DNA of 64,000 bases from Neoceratodus forsteri (taxonomy: Eukaryota; Chordata; Ceratodontiformes; Ceratodontidae): the NCBI GenBank assembly GCA_016271365.2, contig CM057452.1, forward strand, positions 823,886,001-823,950,000. Reading direction: 5' to 3'. Positions within the stretch are counted from its first letter, which is position 1; each line of letters starts with the position of its first letter. The notes beneath the pieces were generated by a model. It searched no databases and was not told where the DNA came from. It was given only the letters and a program-made list of their open reading frames with translations. Shown piece after piece: positions 43,753 to 56,659 of the stretch. Position numbers and translations under genes: made by a program.

Positions 43753-46560
43753 CTCTACATACTACATGAGTAAATGGTGTTTTCATCCTTATTAAATAAA
43801 ATCCCCACTTACCCAATCCTCAGTCTTTTTTCTGAAGATCTTCCACAGTGGTTCAAAGACCCCAAATAAGTAATAATTGTATAAGGCACTCAAAAATAAC
43901 AGTTTCCATTTCAGTTTCAGAAAAGGTAACAAATCTGTGGAATGTTTCAAATATTTAAGAATATATCTTTTGACTGTCATACTATTAGCTTTCAGAATTA
44001 TTCTATGGTTTAGTGGTGTATTAAAATCATTATACATCTCCAAATTATTTTGGGGTCCTTCCACTGTGGAAAACCATATCCTCTTTGATCTACAGTGCTT
44101 GCTATAGAAAAGTTGAACGGTACTGCAGTATACCGGTTGGTGCAATACTGTATCACTGGGTATTCCACTCAGCGTGACACTGTGCCGATCAGTTCGGCAT
44201 GATACAGTTAGATTCAAAATGCACTTCCCCCAATCCACCTGGTGGTGACTGCAACACAGCCAAGCTCTGAAGTGTCCACGTTTTTTTTTCCCCTTGATGT
44301 GTTTGCAGTTACACCAGCAGGTGGCTTGAATTTAATATTCAATTCAATTTTATTTTTTATCAGGAACCTCATCATTGAGGTACTCATTTGCAAGATGGTC
44401 CTGATATAATGGTATAATGATTATGAAATAACTACTGTAGTTATAGCGGTGTTTTTTAAAATGGGACTCCTTAATTTTTGGTGGCTGTTTGTCTCTGTAT
44501 ATTTGAAATTCATTGTGACCCTTAGTTTTCAAATCATTTGAAGTGACTGAATATTTTTTTTTCCTAGGCTGTTTTGAAGTGTTGAAGTGGTTACCATTAG
44601 CCTTGTGTGCTTCTTGTGGGTGTGCTTTCAGAGACGTGCATTTCGCTGTTTATATTTTTGATGATCAACTTCTTACTTTTCTGTGAACAGTAACTCAGTT
44701 TACCATCCACTAATAAATTGATCTAGATTAATATGCATTGTAAAGTGGTAGAACTATTTGTAGTCTCGTGTTGCAGCTAATATAAATAGACAAATCATTT
44801 CTAGGGGGTTACTCAAACTGAAGCATCCAAATCAAAATATCTTCTAGGCTTGAAATGACTGGGGAGAGAAAGTTTGCTACTGGCACCAGCCCTACTACTG
44901 CTCAAAGAGCAGTGATAGTAGAACCAAGGTCAGTGATTGAACACATTCCATCAAAGAGAATACATGGAGGGAGAAAACAAATAACTTTTTTTCATTTTGC
45001 TGCAAAAGCATCCAAAACTGATTTGTAAAAAAATACATATGTGACACAGTTCCTGGCCTTTGCTGATCAGAGCATATGATGCAGCTTCCTAGTCCCACAG
45101 TACACATCTCCTGATCGCAAAATAATTACAGTACCTAGTACTGCTGACAGTTTTGTACAGTATGTGTTAGATGTGCTGATGTAGTGGTTATTCCCATTCC
45201 CACCATTTATCTGCTGTTTCTGATCCAGATTGTTGGTGTGATTCTGGTCATAACAGTCCAGGGTTCCCTCATTGATTGGGATGGGCACTGACAGTTATTA
45301 ATTTATTGTTGTGTGACATACAACTCCTGGACAATGTGTTAAAGTACTGTGCATACAGTAAATTTATGCCAATGGGTGACAGGTGGGAGTATTATCCTGC
45401 ACATATGCAATACTGTAAGTATAAGTAAGGAAAAATATGTACTGGAGTGTAGATAACATTTCAGTATCCCATGGCCATGTGACTAAGTTCTGACAACTTA
45501 AAAAACATGGTTTGCCATCCCCCCTTTTATAAATACAGGTATTTCTCTGCAGTCCAGTATGTATTCTTTATATACAATATGTAGTCAATAATAATATCAA
45601 CATTCTTTACACCATTTTAATTGATTTAATTTGAATTTGGCATTTGTCTGAGAAAAAAGGATGAGAACACAGACTGCTTTCAGTGAGTTTGGGACGGAGT
45701 GCAGCACCACCATACTGAAAAATAAGATGCACTGAATAAGATGCACTAAAGTTTCATCAGCAAAGTGCTGTGTGTGAGATTGACAGCATTTGTTGGAGAA
45801 GGACAATTGCAGGAATAAATAAAATACTAGGAATGCCTGTCAAAATCAGAGTTCATAAAATGTTTTTTGAACAACTCAAGTTAAGTCTTTTCTTTCAGTA
45901 GCACACTGTACAGTCATGTCAACTTTACTATGCTGCCTGTGACAGGAAGACATAAAAAAAAGTAAACTATCACTGTCACAACAAAATTTACCATTCATAG
46001 GACCCACCCCTCTCCAAAAAAAGAAACAACTCACAGGAGTTGAAGCCTGGCAAGTACCATTATTCGGGCAGAACAACAACAGATACTCCTCCTTTACACA
46101 TACTTTGTAACCAACAGATTGTTAATTAGAAACTGGACAAAGATGGCATTATTATAGACTATATGTAGTGGTATCACCATGCTAGCAGAATGAAAACCAA
46201 AAGCCAAAATGAGACAGACTACTAATTGTAGTTATTATATGCTACAATTCATTTATTTATTTATTTCATGTGGTGTGTTTTTTCTATATTTTGTATTGAC
46301 TGCCGTAATCTTTAGTTTCAAGTTCCTTAAGAAATACATGTTTCTATTGATCAGAAATGGCACAACAATCACAGAAATTTTGTAGTTCATTGTGAGCCTG
46401 CAGGACTGCTGTATTTGTGTCAGAGTTTGAAGGGGAGATTGGCTTTCTGGGAAAGACAACATTCACCACCATGTTTGCACTTCACTGTCCTATGCTGCTG
46501 AATTCCAGTTTTAACTTTATGCAGGTGTCAGTTTGCTATATTTAAGCTCAGCTTGTTTGC
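43753..46560. other. Mostly unassigned sequence with one shared terminal-like motif
   Basis: About 44085-44125 carries 'AGAAAAGTTGAACGGTAC', whose complement occurs near 58431-58455. A 148-codon minus frame (44238-43792) overlaps this and has no family feature. The remainder (44240-46560) is AT-rich and shows nothing recognisable. Confidence 0.4.
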
Positions 46561-46705
46561 ACATTATAAAAGTGTGTTACAGCTGTTCTAAAAAGCAAAA
46601 TACATTTACTTTGTATTTTATGTCCTTCACAGTATAATAAAGTGTGTTACAGCTGTACTGAAAAGTCAATGACATTTACCTTGTATTTCTCACAGTTATA
46701 ATCCC
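46561..46705. repeat. 70-bp tandem duplication
   Basis: 'AGTGTGTTACAGCTGT' recurs at 46571 and 46641, and similarity continues through 'ACATTTAC.TTGTATTT'. Two imperfect units with a 70-bp period. Confidence 0.8.
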
Positions 46706-48400
46706 GCTATACTTTTATAATGTTTTGTTTTCAACAAATGCAGCTTTCAGCAAGAACTGGCACTATCAAATATGTTGAGCCCTGCACTACAATGAAGTGT
46801 GTCATTAAGTGGAGGGGAAAATCTTTACTTTTTCTTCTTCACCCTTAACCCAGGTATTAGGAACACCCACTTCCTGGCTCTCACTGGGTTCTTCAAAGAG
46901 TTGTCCTGCTTACCTGGAAGTTGTCAGCTATAGCACAGTGTGTATATAGTACATATTCCAGAAGCCTTAGTGAAATCCATCTGATGTGTTTATTAATTTA
47001 CAGAAACACCTTTCATCAATCTGCTTTGTGCCGCTGTTGAAATAAATTACAACTCTTGGTCACCTGCATTGGCAATCACCTACAATCAGAACAATTGCAA
47101 AATACAATCATTTAGAGTGAGTTTTTTAACTTGTAGTTTAAGTCACAGCATGATAACGCAGTGTTGCAAATGTTTCTCTTTGAGGCTTGAAAGTCTGAAA
47201 CATTGTTGCATAGAAAGTTGCAAATCACAAGTAAAATATACATTGTTTCAAAGTGTGCCCTGCTCAAAGAGTAGCTGTTAACAGCTTCCACTCACACTTT
47301 GAAAGGCATCTGAGCTATGGTGATTAACACTTATGCAACAAATACTGGGGTAAGGGAAGGTTATCAGTCAAGCCTATTGTCTGCTGAGAGCTGGCTTCAC
47401 TGAAGACACTGGTTGTAAAAATCCCATTTAAGAGACAGTTCTCATCTGTGAGCAACAGGACATGCCACCACCTCCACCTTATTTTATTTTGAATATATGT
47501 GACACATTCCCATATGGCATTCATTATGGCTTCTAGAATAAGCAGTAGCATCCTGTTCAGAACTCTTTTTTTCATCAGTAAATAGAAATAGTCATAATGC
47601 TATAGCAGTATTAGAGTTTTACAATCAATATATTATTTCTGGTTAGAGCACTGACTTCTGCACAGTACTTCTTTTATGGGCAGACTGGATGGGGCACCTT
47701 TCATCAATTGACTTTGTGCCACCCATCACTGATAAACATGTAGCTAGACATGTTTATCTGGCTTCCTTGATGATACTTTGTGCAGTCTGATGGCTGGGTG
47801 GTGGAGTGGGGGGGGTGATTGGGGTGGAGGATGAGAAGTCAGCTATCTCTTGCCAAAATAGCAAATGGAGTTCCTAAAACCATCTCTCCCTCTTTAATCC
47901 TGTAGTTACAGCAGAGGGTGTGGGGTCTCCAATTTGTGTCCTTCTTTGTGGATTCCAAATGTACTAAAAAGTATTCTGGTTAGAGGCAGAAGAAGAAAAC
48001 TCAATGATTGTCCCCTTCACTTAATAACAGGCTTCATTGTAGTGCAAAAACCTTTTTTGGCAATCCCAGGTCTGGAGGAAGGCCACATTGGTTGAAAACA
48101 AGCATAAGCATAAACAGACACCAGATCAAGGTTGCCAGGCTTATTTATTTTATATAAATATGTATTTTTTATGTATGAATTCCTAAATAAAATAAAAGGA
48201 CAAGATAACTGTATGCTATGTGCTGTCATCATTAACAATAACGGATTAATTGCTCTGTTGCTTTATTTCTTTCAGTGGATTGGGAAACTATTGATTCACA
48301 TACACAATAATGATGTTAAAAAAAATGTTCACATGTCAAGCCCTTTAATATGTTACCATTTGCATTATTGCCCTGTGCATTTCTGCAAAAAAGAAATGTT
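46706..48400. other. Unassigned sequence with possible repeat scraps
   Basis: 'CACCTTTCATCAAT' plus 'CTTTGTGCC' occurs at about 47007-47032 and 47692-47719. 'GGGCAGACTGGATGGGG' at about 47679 resembles the last bases of a CR1. No gene recognised. Confidence 0.4.
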
Positions 48401-48528
48401 TATAGTTTATAGAGGTCTGTCAATCAGAACTCTTGATCACTCCCAGGCTGTAATTCAGATGGTAGCTGCCCAGCCTGTAAGTGATCTGGAGCTGACTGAC
48501 AGACCAGCATTATAAACTTTTTTTTTCC
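48401..48528. repeat. Foldback MITE
   Basis: Nearly palindromic around about 48463: 'GGTCTGTCAATCAG' pairs with 'CTGACTGACAGACC', and the flanks 'TATAGTTTATAG' and 'CATTATAAACTTT' partly pair. Confidence 0.75.
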
Positions 48529-49882
48529 AGAAATGGACAGGACTGCATGTGGTAAAATCTGAAAGGGCTAGGCTGCATGTGAAAACACAAAATCTGTCAA
48601 GATCTTTAAAAATTCTGCACCTGTTATGTTTGACTGGCATTTGGCACAAACATCTTTGTATTTGGTGTGCATTGTTTCCAGCTGCAGCACCGAGTTGCGT
48701 TGTTGTACCAAACTCTGTTCAGTCAACTATATTCATTGGTACTTGTACTTTTTGATAACAAAAATGCTTAATTTCTTAGATAGATCTTTACTTTTCACCA
48801 CTTGGTAAGTAAGCTGACACTCTTCCACAATTTTATTTTAAAAGGGCACATTACAAGGGTACAACATCATACAAGTCCTTATCAAATGAACAACGTTCTT
48901 CAATGACTATTTTTTTTATATTATTCCATGCCCATTCATACTGCAATAGAGTCAATGAGTCATGCATATTACATTTCCTCAAAACCCAGTCAATTGTATC
49001 TTGCTAAACCCTTTTATAGGCCGAATTAACTTGGGACAGGTCAGCTATTCGACTGCCTAGGCTGCTCCATGGGATGCTCTGCAGCATAATTTGTGCTCAT
49101 GTACTAAGGGGTTACAGATTCACTAGTCTCACTCATTAGTATCACAGAATGAATAGGCTTGAATCCTACTCACAGATTTTTGAGTTAGTGGCAGTATGAA
49201 ATAGTCCTCATTTTGAATGCTGCTTACAACTGATCTTAGAGAAGCATAAAGCCACATGTTTAAGATGTGGGTATGCAGTGAGACATGGTTTGTTAGAAGT
49301 GTTTATTTGTGACCCTGAAAAAAGAAAGTGATAAGGCTCTACATGTACGGTATGTCTTGTAAAATGTGTAGTAAGTGCACAGTATCTAGTTATTGGCAGT
49401 ATATTTCAGAGGCCATGGAAGGTCAGGGTTTGAAATGGCAGCTTAAGCATACACCAAACATGCACAGCTGGTGACTGCAGTGAGACTAAAAATAACAGAA
49501 AAATAATAAGGAAGACTAAAAATAACAGGAACAGTTCTCTTTGTTACTGGCATATTATAAATATCTACCTATAGAGAAACAAAACACTAAGAGGGAATTG
49601 CAATTGAGTTTAAATAATAAATAATTTTAATAAACCTAATGGGTATTTGTAAGATGTACAGTAGCCGACCGGTAACCACCAAGAAATTTTGAAATGCAAA
49701 AAAATACATCTTGCTGAGCCACCAACACATGTAACTTAAGCACAGCGATCATGTTAGGTGGGTCCTGCACCTAACTGTTGGAAAAGTGACCATAACATTT
49801 TTGTTTTAAATAAAATGGCTTCATGAGCTTTATTAGAAAATAACCTTTTTTATGTGGCACTCTACTTTACCTGCATACCAGC
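48529..49882. other. Unassigned AT-rich sequence
   Basis: No gene or repeat family recognised. Confidence 0.45.
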
Positions 49883-49907
49883 TATCTTATTAAATATTTT
49901 TTTTGAG

Positions 49908-50090
49908 TAGGAAGCACATGGTAGTGATTAAGAGAACTAAGTTGCAAACTTGAAGACTAGGGTTTGACTCCCACAGCGCCAACTTGTAGCTGTGTAACCC
50001 TGAGCAAATTAATTAACCTCCTTGTGCTCCCCAGTTATACCTGGAAACAAGCTTTATTTTTAGCAAGCATTGTTTCCTTATTCCCTGGGT
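49908..50090 (+). repeat. MIR-like tRNA SINE in copy 1
   Basis: Head 'GGTAGTGATTAAGAG', B box 'AGGGTTTGACTCCC' (49959-49972), then the MIR-like block 'GTGTAACCCTGAGCAAATTA' followed by ATTAACCTCCTTGTGCTCC. The paralogue is at 55125-55265. Confidence 0.78.
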
Positions 50091-50404
50091 GTCTTGAGGC
50101 CCATCCCACCCACCTCCCACCCCAGCTGGTAGTGTCCCACCTCCCACTCCAAATCCTGAAATAGAGCACTGGGGGTGAGGGAACATGGGTGAGGCACTAC
50201 CTGCTGGGATGGGGGTGATGTGGGCAAGTAGACCACCAGGAAATAAGTTATGTGTTGTAAACTGAAAGTGTTCATTAAAACTGTGACCTTCCATGGCCCC
50301 TAAAATATGCAGTATTGCCAACAGGTTTCCACTTTTACTAACATAGGGTCCTCTTTACCACCACGGGTTTGCTTTGTTTCTCCAATCATCTAACATATGA
50401 CTGA

Positions 50405-50700
50405 CTGAAAATGGCAGCTTTCTTTCAGTTATTGTGTTTTGCTCCTAGTTCTTAATTGTTTAGAAGGTAAGTTGGCCAAACTACGGAAGGCATTGGATGC
50501 TGATTTGCAGTAATTGTCTTTATCTGCTAAAAAAAATACACCACTGCTTGGAAAGATAATGGCAATTACTGCAAATCTGCATCTAATGCCTAATTTGCCT
50601 AATGCCTAATTTACCCAAATTACTTTTCAAACAATTCAGAGCAAAAAGCGAGACATAATAGCAAGAATAACCAGAAAAAAAACTGCCGTTTTCTACTTTT
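50405..50700. repeat. Foldback segment in copy 1
   Basis: The left arm about 50408-50525 and right arm about 50553-50695 are reverse complements: 'GAAAATGGCAGCTTTC' against 'AAACTGCCGTTTTC', and 'GCATTGGATGCTGATTTGCA' against its complement near 50570-50590. The same foldback is in copy 2 (about 55355-55630), so it predates the duplication. Confidence 0.8.
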
Positions 50701-51675
50701 TCTACACGATACCACAACAGTGTCATGCGCAAAAAAAAAAAAATTTCTACACCACACAGGAACAGTGCCTTGATACAATTCATAACAGTCTTTTTATACA
50801 AAAATCATTTTTCATTTTTGTTATGTGATTTGTACCTTATATTATTTGCCCTCTTTATCAATCCTTACTGTAATTATTGGCATACTGAATGATAAGTAAA
50901 TGTTTTCCTTTTTGCATGATTAATTTATTAGGACCTGTTGAGACCATATTTATAAATAAATTGTAACTGTTATTAGCATTAACTGTCTCAATTCCTTCTT
51001 GATAACGTCACTTCCCATTGTTGCATTGTTTGTTATCTCACATACAGTAATCTGTCCAATTGGTTCAGTTTTCAGCCCTTTTTTTCTTTTATTTAGTACT
51101 GACATGAAATCTCTATTTTGTGCATGATGTTTACCGGATGGCATTTTTGAAGTTCTTATCTAGCTGGTCTGGTCCCCTTAACTATACTATCTGGTGACTC
51201 TATATTGATACCTACAGTAGGATCACCTTTTATTTTGCTCTCCTGAAGTGCCTTTGGTCATTTTTAGCACTCACCAACACACACAGTTCTTGCCCATTAG
51301 TAACTATGAGCCCAGTTATGTCCCATAAATAGGTACATGGAGAGCCGCTTTCTGTCCCATAAGATAATTTTTGTACAGTGTGTAATTGTTATAAACCCCC
51401 TTATCCAGAGACATGCCAAGAGAGTCTACTCCATTCTATTTATTTAAAATGACATCTACTGGAATAACCCCATGCGATACAGCATCTCAGTTTCATTGGT
51501 GTCCCAGAGAGGACAGCAGCAGTTAACAGGCTAACATAGTCCAACAAGAATGGCTATTTGCAGGTTAAAATATACACAGAGAAAATGTTTCTGTCCTCCA
51601 ATTTCTAGGTATAGAAAAACCTGAAACATTGATGGGGTGATGTTGATTAAAAAAATATATATATTTTTGAGACTT

Positions 51676-52004
51676 ACATTTACAGTATACATCTTGGTGG
51701 TACGGGACTCAGTGCTGTGCCAGTTTTGGTGCCGCTGTGGGTCCTGATTCAGCCTCTTGGTCCTTTGGTTATTTAGAAAGAGATGTGATCAGGAAGCTAA
51801 ATGGGCACATTGATTTGAAAAATATAATATCTATATATTCCTTTTATTTAGTACTTTGAATTGAATACTTAATGACAGACAGAAATACCCCTTGGTACTA
51901 GCGATCATGAAGGCCAACCCCCCAGTTATAAGTCTGATGTGCCCTATTTTTGAGTTTACACATGTTATTGCTTGCCATTTGGTTTAAAGCTAAACACATA
52001 GGGT
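51676..52004. other. Unassigned spacer
   Basis: AT-rich flank between the repeat and the GC-rich element; nothing recognised. Confidence 0.4.
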
Positions 52005-53515
52005 GGGATATTCAAAGGGGCTGCACATGGCACAACAGGGATGTGCCAAGCGCAACCCACTGATGCACCCCAGCGTGATATTCAAAAGGGCTGGTTGTGC
52101 TGCACAACCCCCGATGCACCGTGGCGCACCAGTAATGTATGCAGTGCAAGTGCAGGGGGCATGCCCATGCATATGTGGCACATCCCAATATTCAGCCTAG
52201 GATGTGCATATGCAGGCATAAACCTGCCTTGCACCACACAGGGGGGTGCAATGTTGAGTCCCTTGTAATCAGGAACAAGTTGGGGACACCCACAGGTGGG
52301 CTGCCATATTGCTGGGTGCAATACAGCAGCCGCCTGCTGTGGTTGGCCACCCGACTGCCCAGGACACAGTCGTCGAGCCCCCTGCCTAGGGGGCATCATG
52401 CCCCCCGTCGCCCATTTGCAAGGATGTCATAATACAATCCCTGGTGGTCCAGTGGACCCTACCCCATCACCCAATCACAGGCATGTATAATAATATTCCC
52501 TGGTGGTCCAGTGGACTGCTATCCTCTGCCTGATTGTGGGCATTTAGTAAAATACACCCTGGTGGTCCAGTGGACCAATCTCCATCGCCCGCTCACGATC
52601 AGTAGATGAACACCCTAGTGGTCCAGTGGTACCCCCCCTCCCCACCCACCCATATAGTCCCCACCACCCCACACCCCACCATCAGTGGCAGGAGACAGTT
52701 CCCCACCCGCCAAGCCACCGGCCACCTGCCAACCGACAGCGTACAGTAGGGCATGAGCTGCATGAATGTTCATTCACAAATTGGGACTGTGTAGTACAGT
52801 ATGGCCTGCACACCCATTGGCCCATGCAGTGGACCAATAGGTGTACAGCTCTACTGTATGCTGTCAGTCGGTGGGTGGCCAGGCAGTTTGTGGGTAGGGA
52901 GCTGCCACCCACCACTGACGGGGTTGCAGGGTGGTGGGGGACTACATGGGTGGGTGGGGAAGGAGGTACCACTGGACCACCAGGGTGTATTTTACTACAA
53001 GCCCATGATCAGGTGAAGGGGTACGGTCCACTGGACCATGAGGGTTTATTCTACACATGCCCATGATTGGGTGTATGGGTGCGGCACCCGCCGAGGGGCA
53101 GTGAGGCATTGGTATCTGATGGCCGAAGCCTGGCAGGGCGCCAGGTGCAAGCTGCCGGGGATCGGTGCACCACATGCAAATGGGGCCATAATGACATGCA
53201 AATGGCCCCATTTGTGCCTTGCATGCATTATGGCCTGATTTGCATGCCCACGGCTGAATATCGCTCTTGCTGCACCTAGTGCAACTGCACTTTTGCTGGC
53301 ACAGCCCCCTGCTCCCCTGCTGCCACATGCACTGGTGCAGTGCCACTGCACTGGGTGCAGTGCATGCTCCCTCAGTGCCATATTGAACGATGCTGAGCCA
53401 TGGCACAGCACCGTTGAATATCGCCTGGACATTGCCCTGGCTCAACCCAGTTACGCTGCGCCAAGGGTTGCGCCCTCCCTGGCACAGTCTGAATATCTAG
53501 CTCATACTGTATGAC
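52005..53515. mobile_element. GC-rich foldback element with subterminal repeats
   Basis: This 1.5-kb block is far richer in G and C than its flanks. It is roughly palindromic around 52805. Both ends contain repeated 'GATATTCA' (left) or its complement 'TGAATAT' (right). About 59-bp units carrying 'CCTGGTGGTCCAGTGGA' start at 52439, 52498, 52557 and 52613, and complementary units lie near 52968 and 53026. No transposase frame is visible. Subterminal repeats plus long inverted arms suggest a non-autonomous DNA transposon of unknown superfamily. Target-site duplication not identified. Confidence 0.65.
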
Positions 53516-55103
53516 TATAGGGCAGTTAAATATATATTTTTTTTTAAAACATGTAGGAATATAAATTAAGTATGTATGGGGCCATGTCATGTAACAGATT
53601 AATTTATTTTTAATGGAACAATAAGCGGCAGGAAATTTTAAACGATGCCCTGTTTACTAACATTAACTGTTAATAAGAGAGTGATATATTTAGAAGCATA
53701 TAGTCTTTCAATTTCTATGATAAAATTCATGAAACTGCAATAGCAGACCCTTGTGGTTTGACATACTAAAGAGAAGGGCTTGTAACGTTTTTTGTTTTGT
53801 TTTGTTTTGTCAAATCCACACATTACTATAGCGTAGCTTATCTAAATTTTCTAAGAGTGAAACAAATGTGATCAGGCATGTGTGGGGTTCAAGTGCAGAT
53901 TCCATTTGTTTACTAGGGTAACCTTTAGCATATAAAGGGCAGTAAAATACATCAGTGCTTTGCTTAAGAAAAATAACAGATGCAGAGCAAGAGAGGTACA
54001 TGCAAATGGCTCTGATTATATTTAAACATCCATAAAAAACTGTAGTAACACTTTGTGGAGCCTGACTTTTGAAAATAAACTGCAAAAAAAAAAGTTTTAG
54101 TTTGGTTGAATAGTATCAGGCTAGCACAAGTCTTGAGAGTTAGGAAGATTTGATTAAATTGTGTTTTTTTTTCAGTTAATATGTCTAACTTCTGATTAAC
54201 GAAGCTTAATATGTAATGTGTAGAAGATACTTTGAAATAGAAAACTAACCAGCCTATCCATGATTGCTGTTGTTAATTTGAAGGAGACCTTTCACTCACC
54301 CCCACCCAATCAAAATAAACACTTCTCATTCATTGACTCAATTTCCCTTTCAGTCACACAATGCCAGACACTAACTGAGGGTCAGCCACTGAATGACAAT
54401 GAATGATCAGTCCCTCACTGTTATTCAGACAAAAGTCAACACAGGTCCTGAGAGGCAGGGATTTGCTGGTTGCTGACAGAGAACAATCACCCCTCCCCCT
54501 CAGCTGTGACTACAGCAAACAGGATATATTTAGCCTGTAATCATTCAGTAAGTAATAGTTACATAAAAAGTGCAATTCCCTCCCCACACCACAATTAAGT
54601 GTCTGTATTGGCAGCTGCGGTTGCCCTGAGCAGAGTCTGTTTATACTAATACCCTATAAAGCCAGACAAAATAAAAATAAAATTAAAAGAAACAATGGAT
54701 ATGCTGATGTTTTTGTTGGAGAAAAAAAAACACAATTTGTGAAAAGCTATTTTTGTGATCATTATGCTGTCACCCTTGCCTTTTAGAATATTGTTTTAGA
54801 TCTACGGTATACACTTACAGACATTGAGACAACCCCATGCAAAACAAAATGTGGACCAACAGTAGTCGTCTGGTGCTGCCATATATTTCTGATGGTAAAC
54901 AGCACAGTCCTGCATCAAGATATAGTATTTATTTTATCATTGTGTACATGGAATGGGAGCAGGAATGTTTAAAAACTTCAGAAACCCATATTTCCATTAC
55001 GGAATAAAATAAAAGCAAAAGAAAATATGGATATACTGAGGTTTTGCCTAAAAGATATTAGTGAAAAACTAAACATGTAGGATAAACTGAATGCATTTTG
55101 GAA
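53516..55103. other. Unassigned AT-rich sequence
   Basis: A TTTTG repeat lies near 53789-53809. No gene or known element recognised. Confidence 0.45.
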
Positions 55104-56575
55104 TATCTTATTAAATATTTTTTTGAGGAGGCAGTATATGGTGGTGGTTAAGAGAAGTGAGCTGCAAAGTTGCAGAGTGGGGTTTGACTCCCACAGCCCC
55201 CACTTGTTACCTTGTGACCCTGAGAAAATCAATTAACCTCCTTGTGCTCCACATTTGCACCTGGTCCACATTTGCTGTATTTTTAGCAAGCATTTTTTTC
55301 CTTATTCCCTGGTGTTCTTGAGGCCCATTCCACCAACCCACCCACCCCAACTGGGAAAATGGCAACTTTCTTTCAGTTATTATGTTTTGCTCTCACTTCA
55401 TACTTGCTTAGAAGGTAAGTTGGCCAAACTGTTGTAGGCATTGGATGCTGATTTTCAGTAATTGTCATTATCTGTTTAAAAAAAAAAATACACCACTGCT
55501 AAAACAGAAAATGACAATTACTGCAAGTCTGCATCTAATGCCTAATTTACCCAACTTACATTTAAAGAAATTCTGAGCAGAAAGTGAGACATAATAACCA
55601 GAATAGCCAGAAAAAAAGCTGCCATTTTCTATTTTTTCTACACGATACCACAACAGAGCTATGCGCAAAAAAAATACTAAAACACACGGGAACAATGCCT
55701 TGATACACTGTGCAGTATAACAGTCTTTATTTGCCCCCTTTATAATGCCTTACTGTAAATCATTGGCACACTGAATGATATGTAAATGTTTTCCTTTTTG
55801 CATAATTAATTCATTAGCACCTGTTGAGACCATATTTATAAATACATTTGTAACTGATATTAATATTAACTGTATCCATTCCTTCTTGATAGGGTCCTAT
55901 TTCCATTGTTGTGATTTTTATTTCACATAATTTTCCTGATTGGTTCAGTTTTCAGCCTTTTTTTTCTTTTATTTACTGTAGTACCAGCATGAAATCTCCA
56001 TTCTGTGCATGATGTTTACCGAATGGCATTTTTGAAGTTCTTATCTACAGTAGCTGGTCTAGTCCCCTTAAGTATACTATCTGGTGACTCTATATTGATA
56101 CCTACAGTAGGATCACCTTTTATTTTGCTGTCCTCAAGTCCCTTTGGTCATTTTTGGCACATATCCTGGACTCCAACGCATACAATACTGTCCTATGTGA
56201 GTCATAGTTCTGGCCCATTAGTAACTATGAGCCCAGTTATGTCCCATAAATAGGTAAAACGGAGAGCCACTTTCTGTCCCATAAGATAATTTTTGTACCG
56301 TATGTAATTGTTATAAACCTTCTTATCCTGAGACATGCCAAGAGAGTCTACTCCAGTCTATTTATTTAAAATTACATCTACCAGAATAACCCCATGTGAT
56401 ACAGCATCTCATTGTCATTGGTGTCCCAGTGTGGATAGCAGCAGTTAACAAGCTACCATAGTCCAAAAAAATATACACAGAGATAATGTTTCTGCCCTGC
56501 AATTTAAAGGCTTAGAAAAACTTGAAACACTGATTGGGGTTATGTTGATTTAAAAAAAATGTTTTGAGATGTACA
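55104..56575. repeat. Long interspersed repeat, copy 2
   Basis: Direct-orientation paralogue of 49883-51675. Best-kept block is about 56010-56120 and 56215-56360, where differences are few. It contains the SINE (55125-55265) and foldback (55355-55630). Relative to copy 1 it has two clean 5-bp additions, at 55974-55980 and 56046-56052. Confidence 0.88.
55125..55265 (+). repeat. MIR-like tRNA SINE in copy 2
   Basis: B box 'TGGGGTTTGACTCCC' (about 55178-55192), then 'TGTGACCCTGAGAAAATCAA' and ATTAACCTCCTTGTGCTCC. Paralogue of 49908-50090. Confidence 0.78.
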
Positions 56576-56659
56576 TCTGACTGCAGTAGTTTTCAGAAAT
56601 TAAGTTACATTTTAGTAGCTAAGAAATAAGCTTCTTATGACTGTGAGGTAAGGATGACA

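Larger units (their letters stand above)
49883..51675. repeat. Long interspersed repeat, copy 1
   Basis: This region is directly repeated at 55104-56575. Matching landmarks in order are 'TATCTTATTAAATATTTTTTT', a MIR-like SINE, 'GGTAAGTTGGCCAAACT' and its foldback, 'TTTACCGGATGGCATTTTTG', 'CTATCTGGTGACTCTATAT' and 'GAGAGTCTACTCCA'. Copy 1 has about 280 extra bases (roughly 50128-50408) absent from copy 2. No coding frame is shared, so it is a non-autonomous repeat or a segmental duplication. Confidence 0.88.

Noticed and set aside
43792..44238. 148-codon minus frame as a host gene
   Set aside because: No domain or splice context, and it overlaps a motif repeated at 58431-58455; likely chance or repeat-derived.
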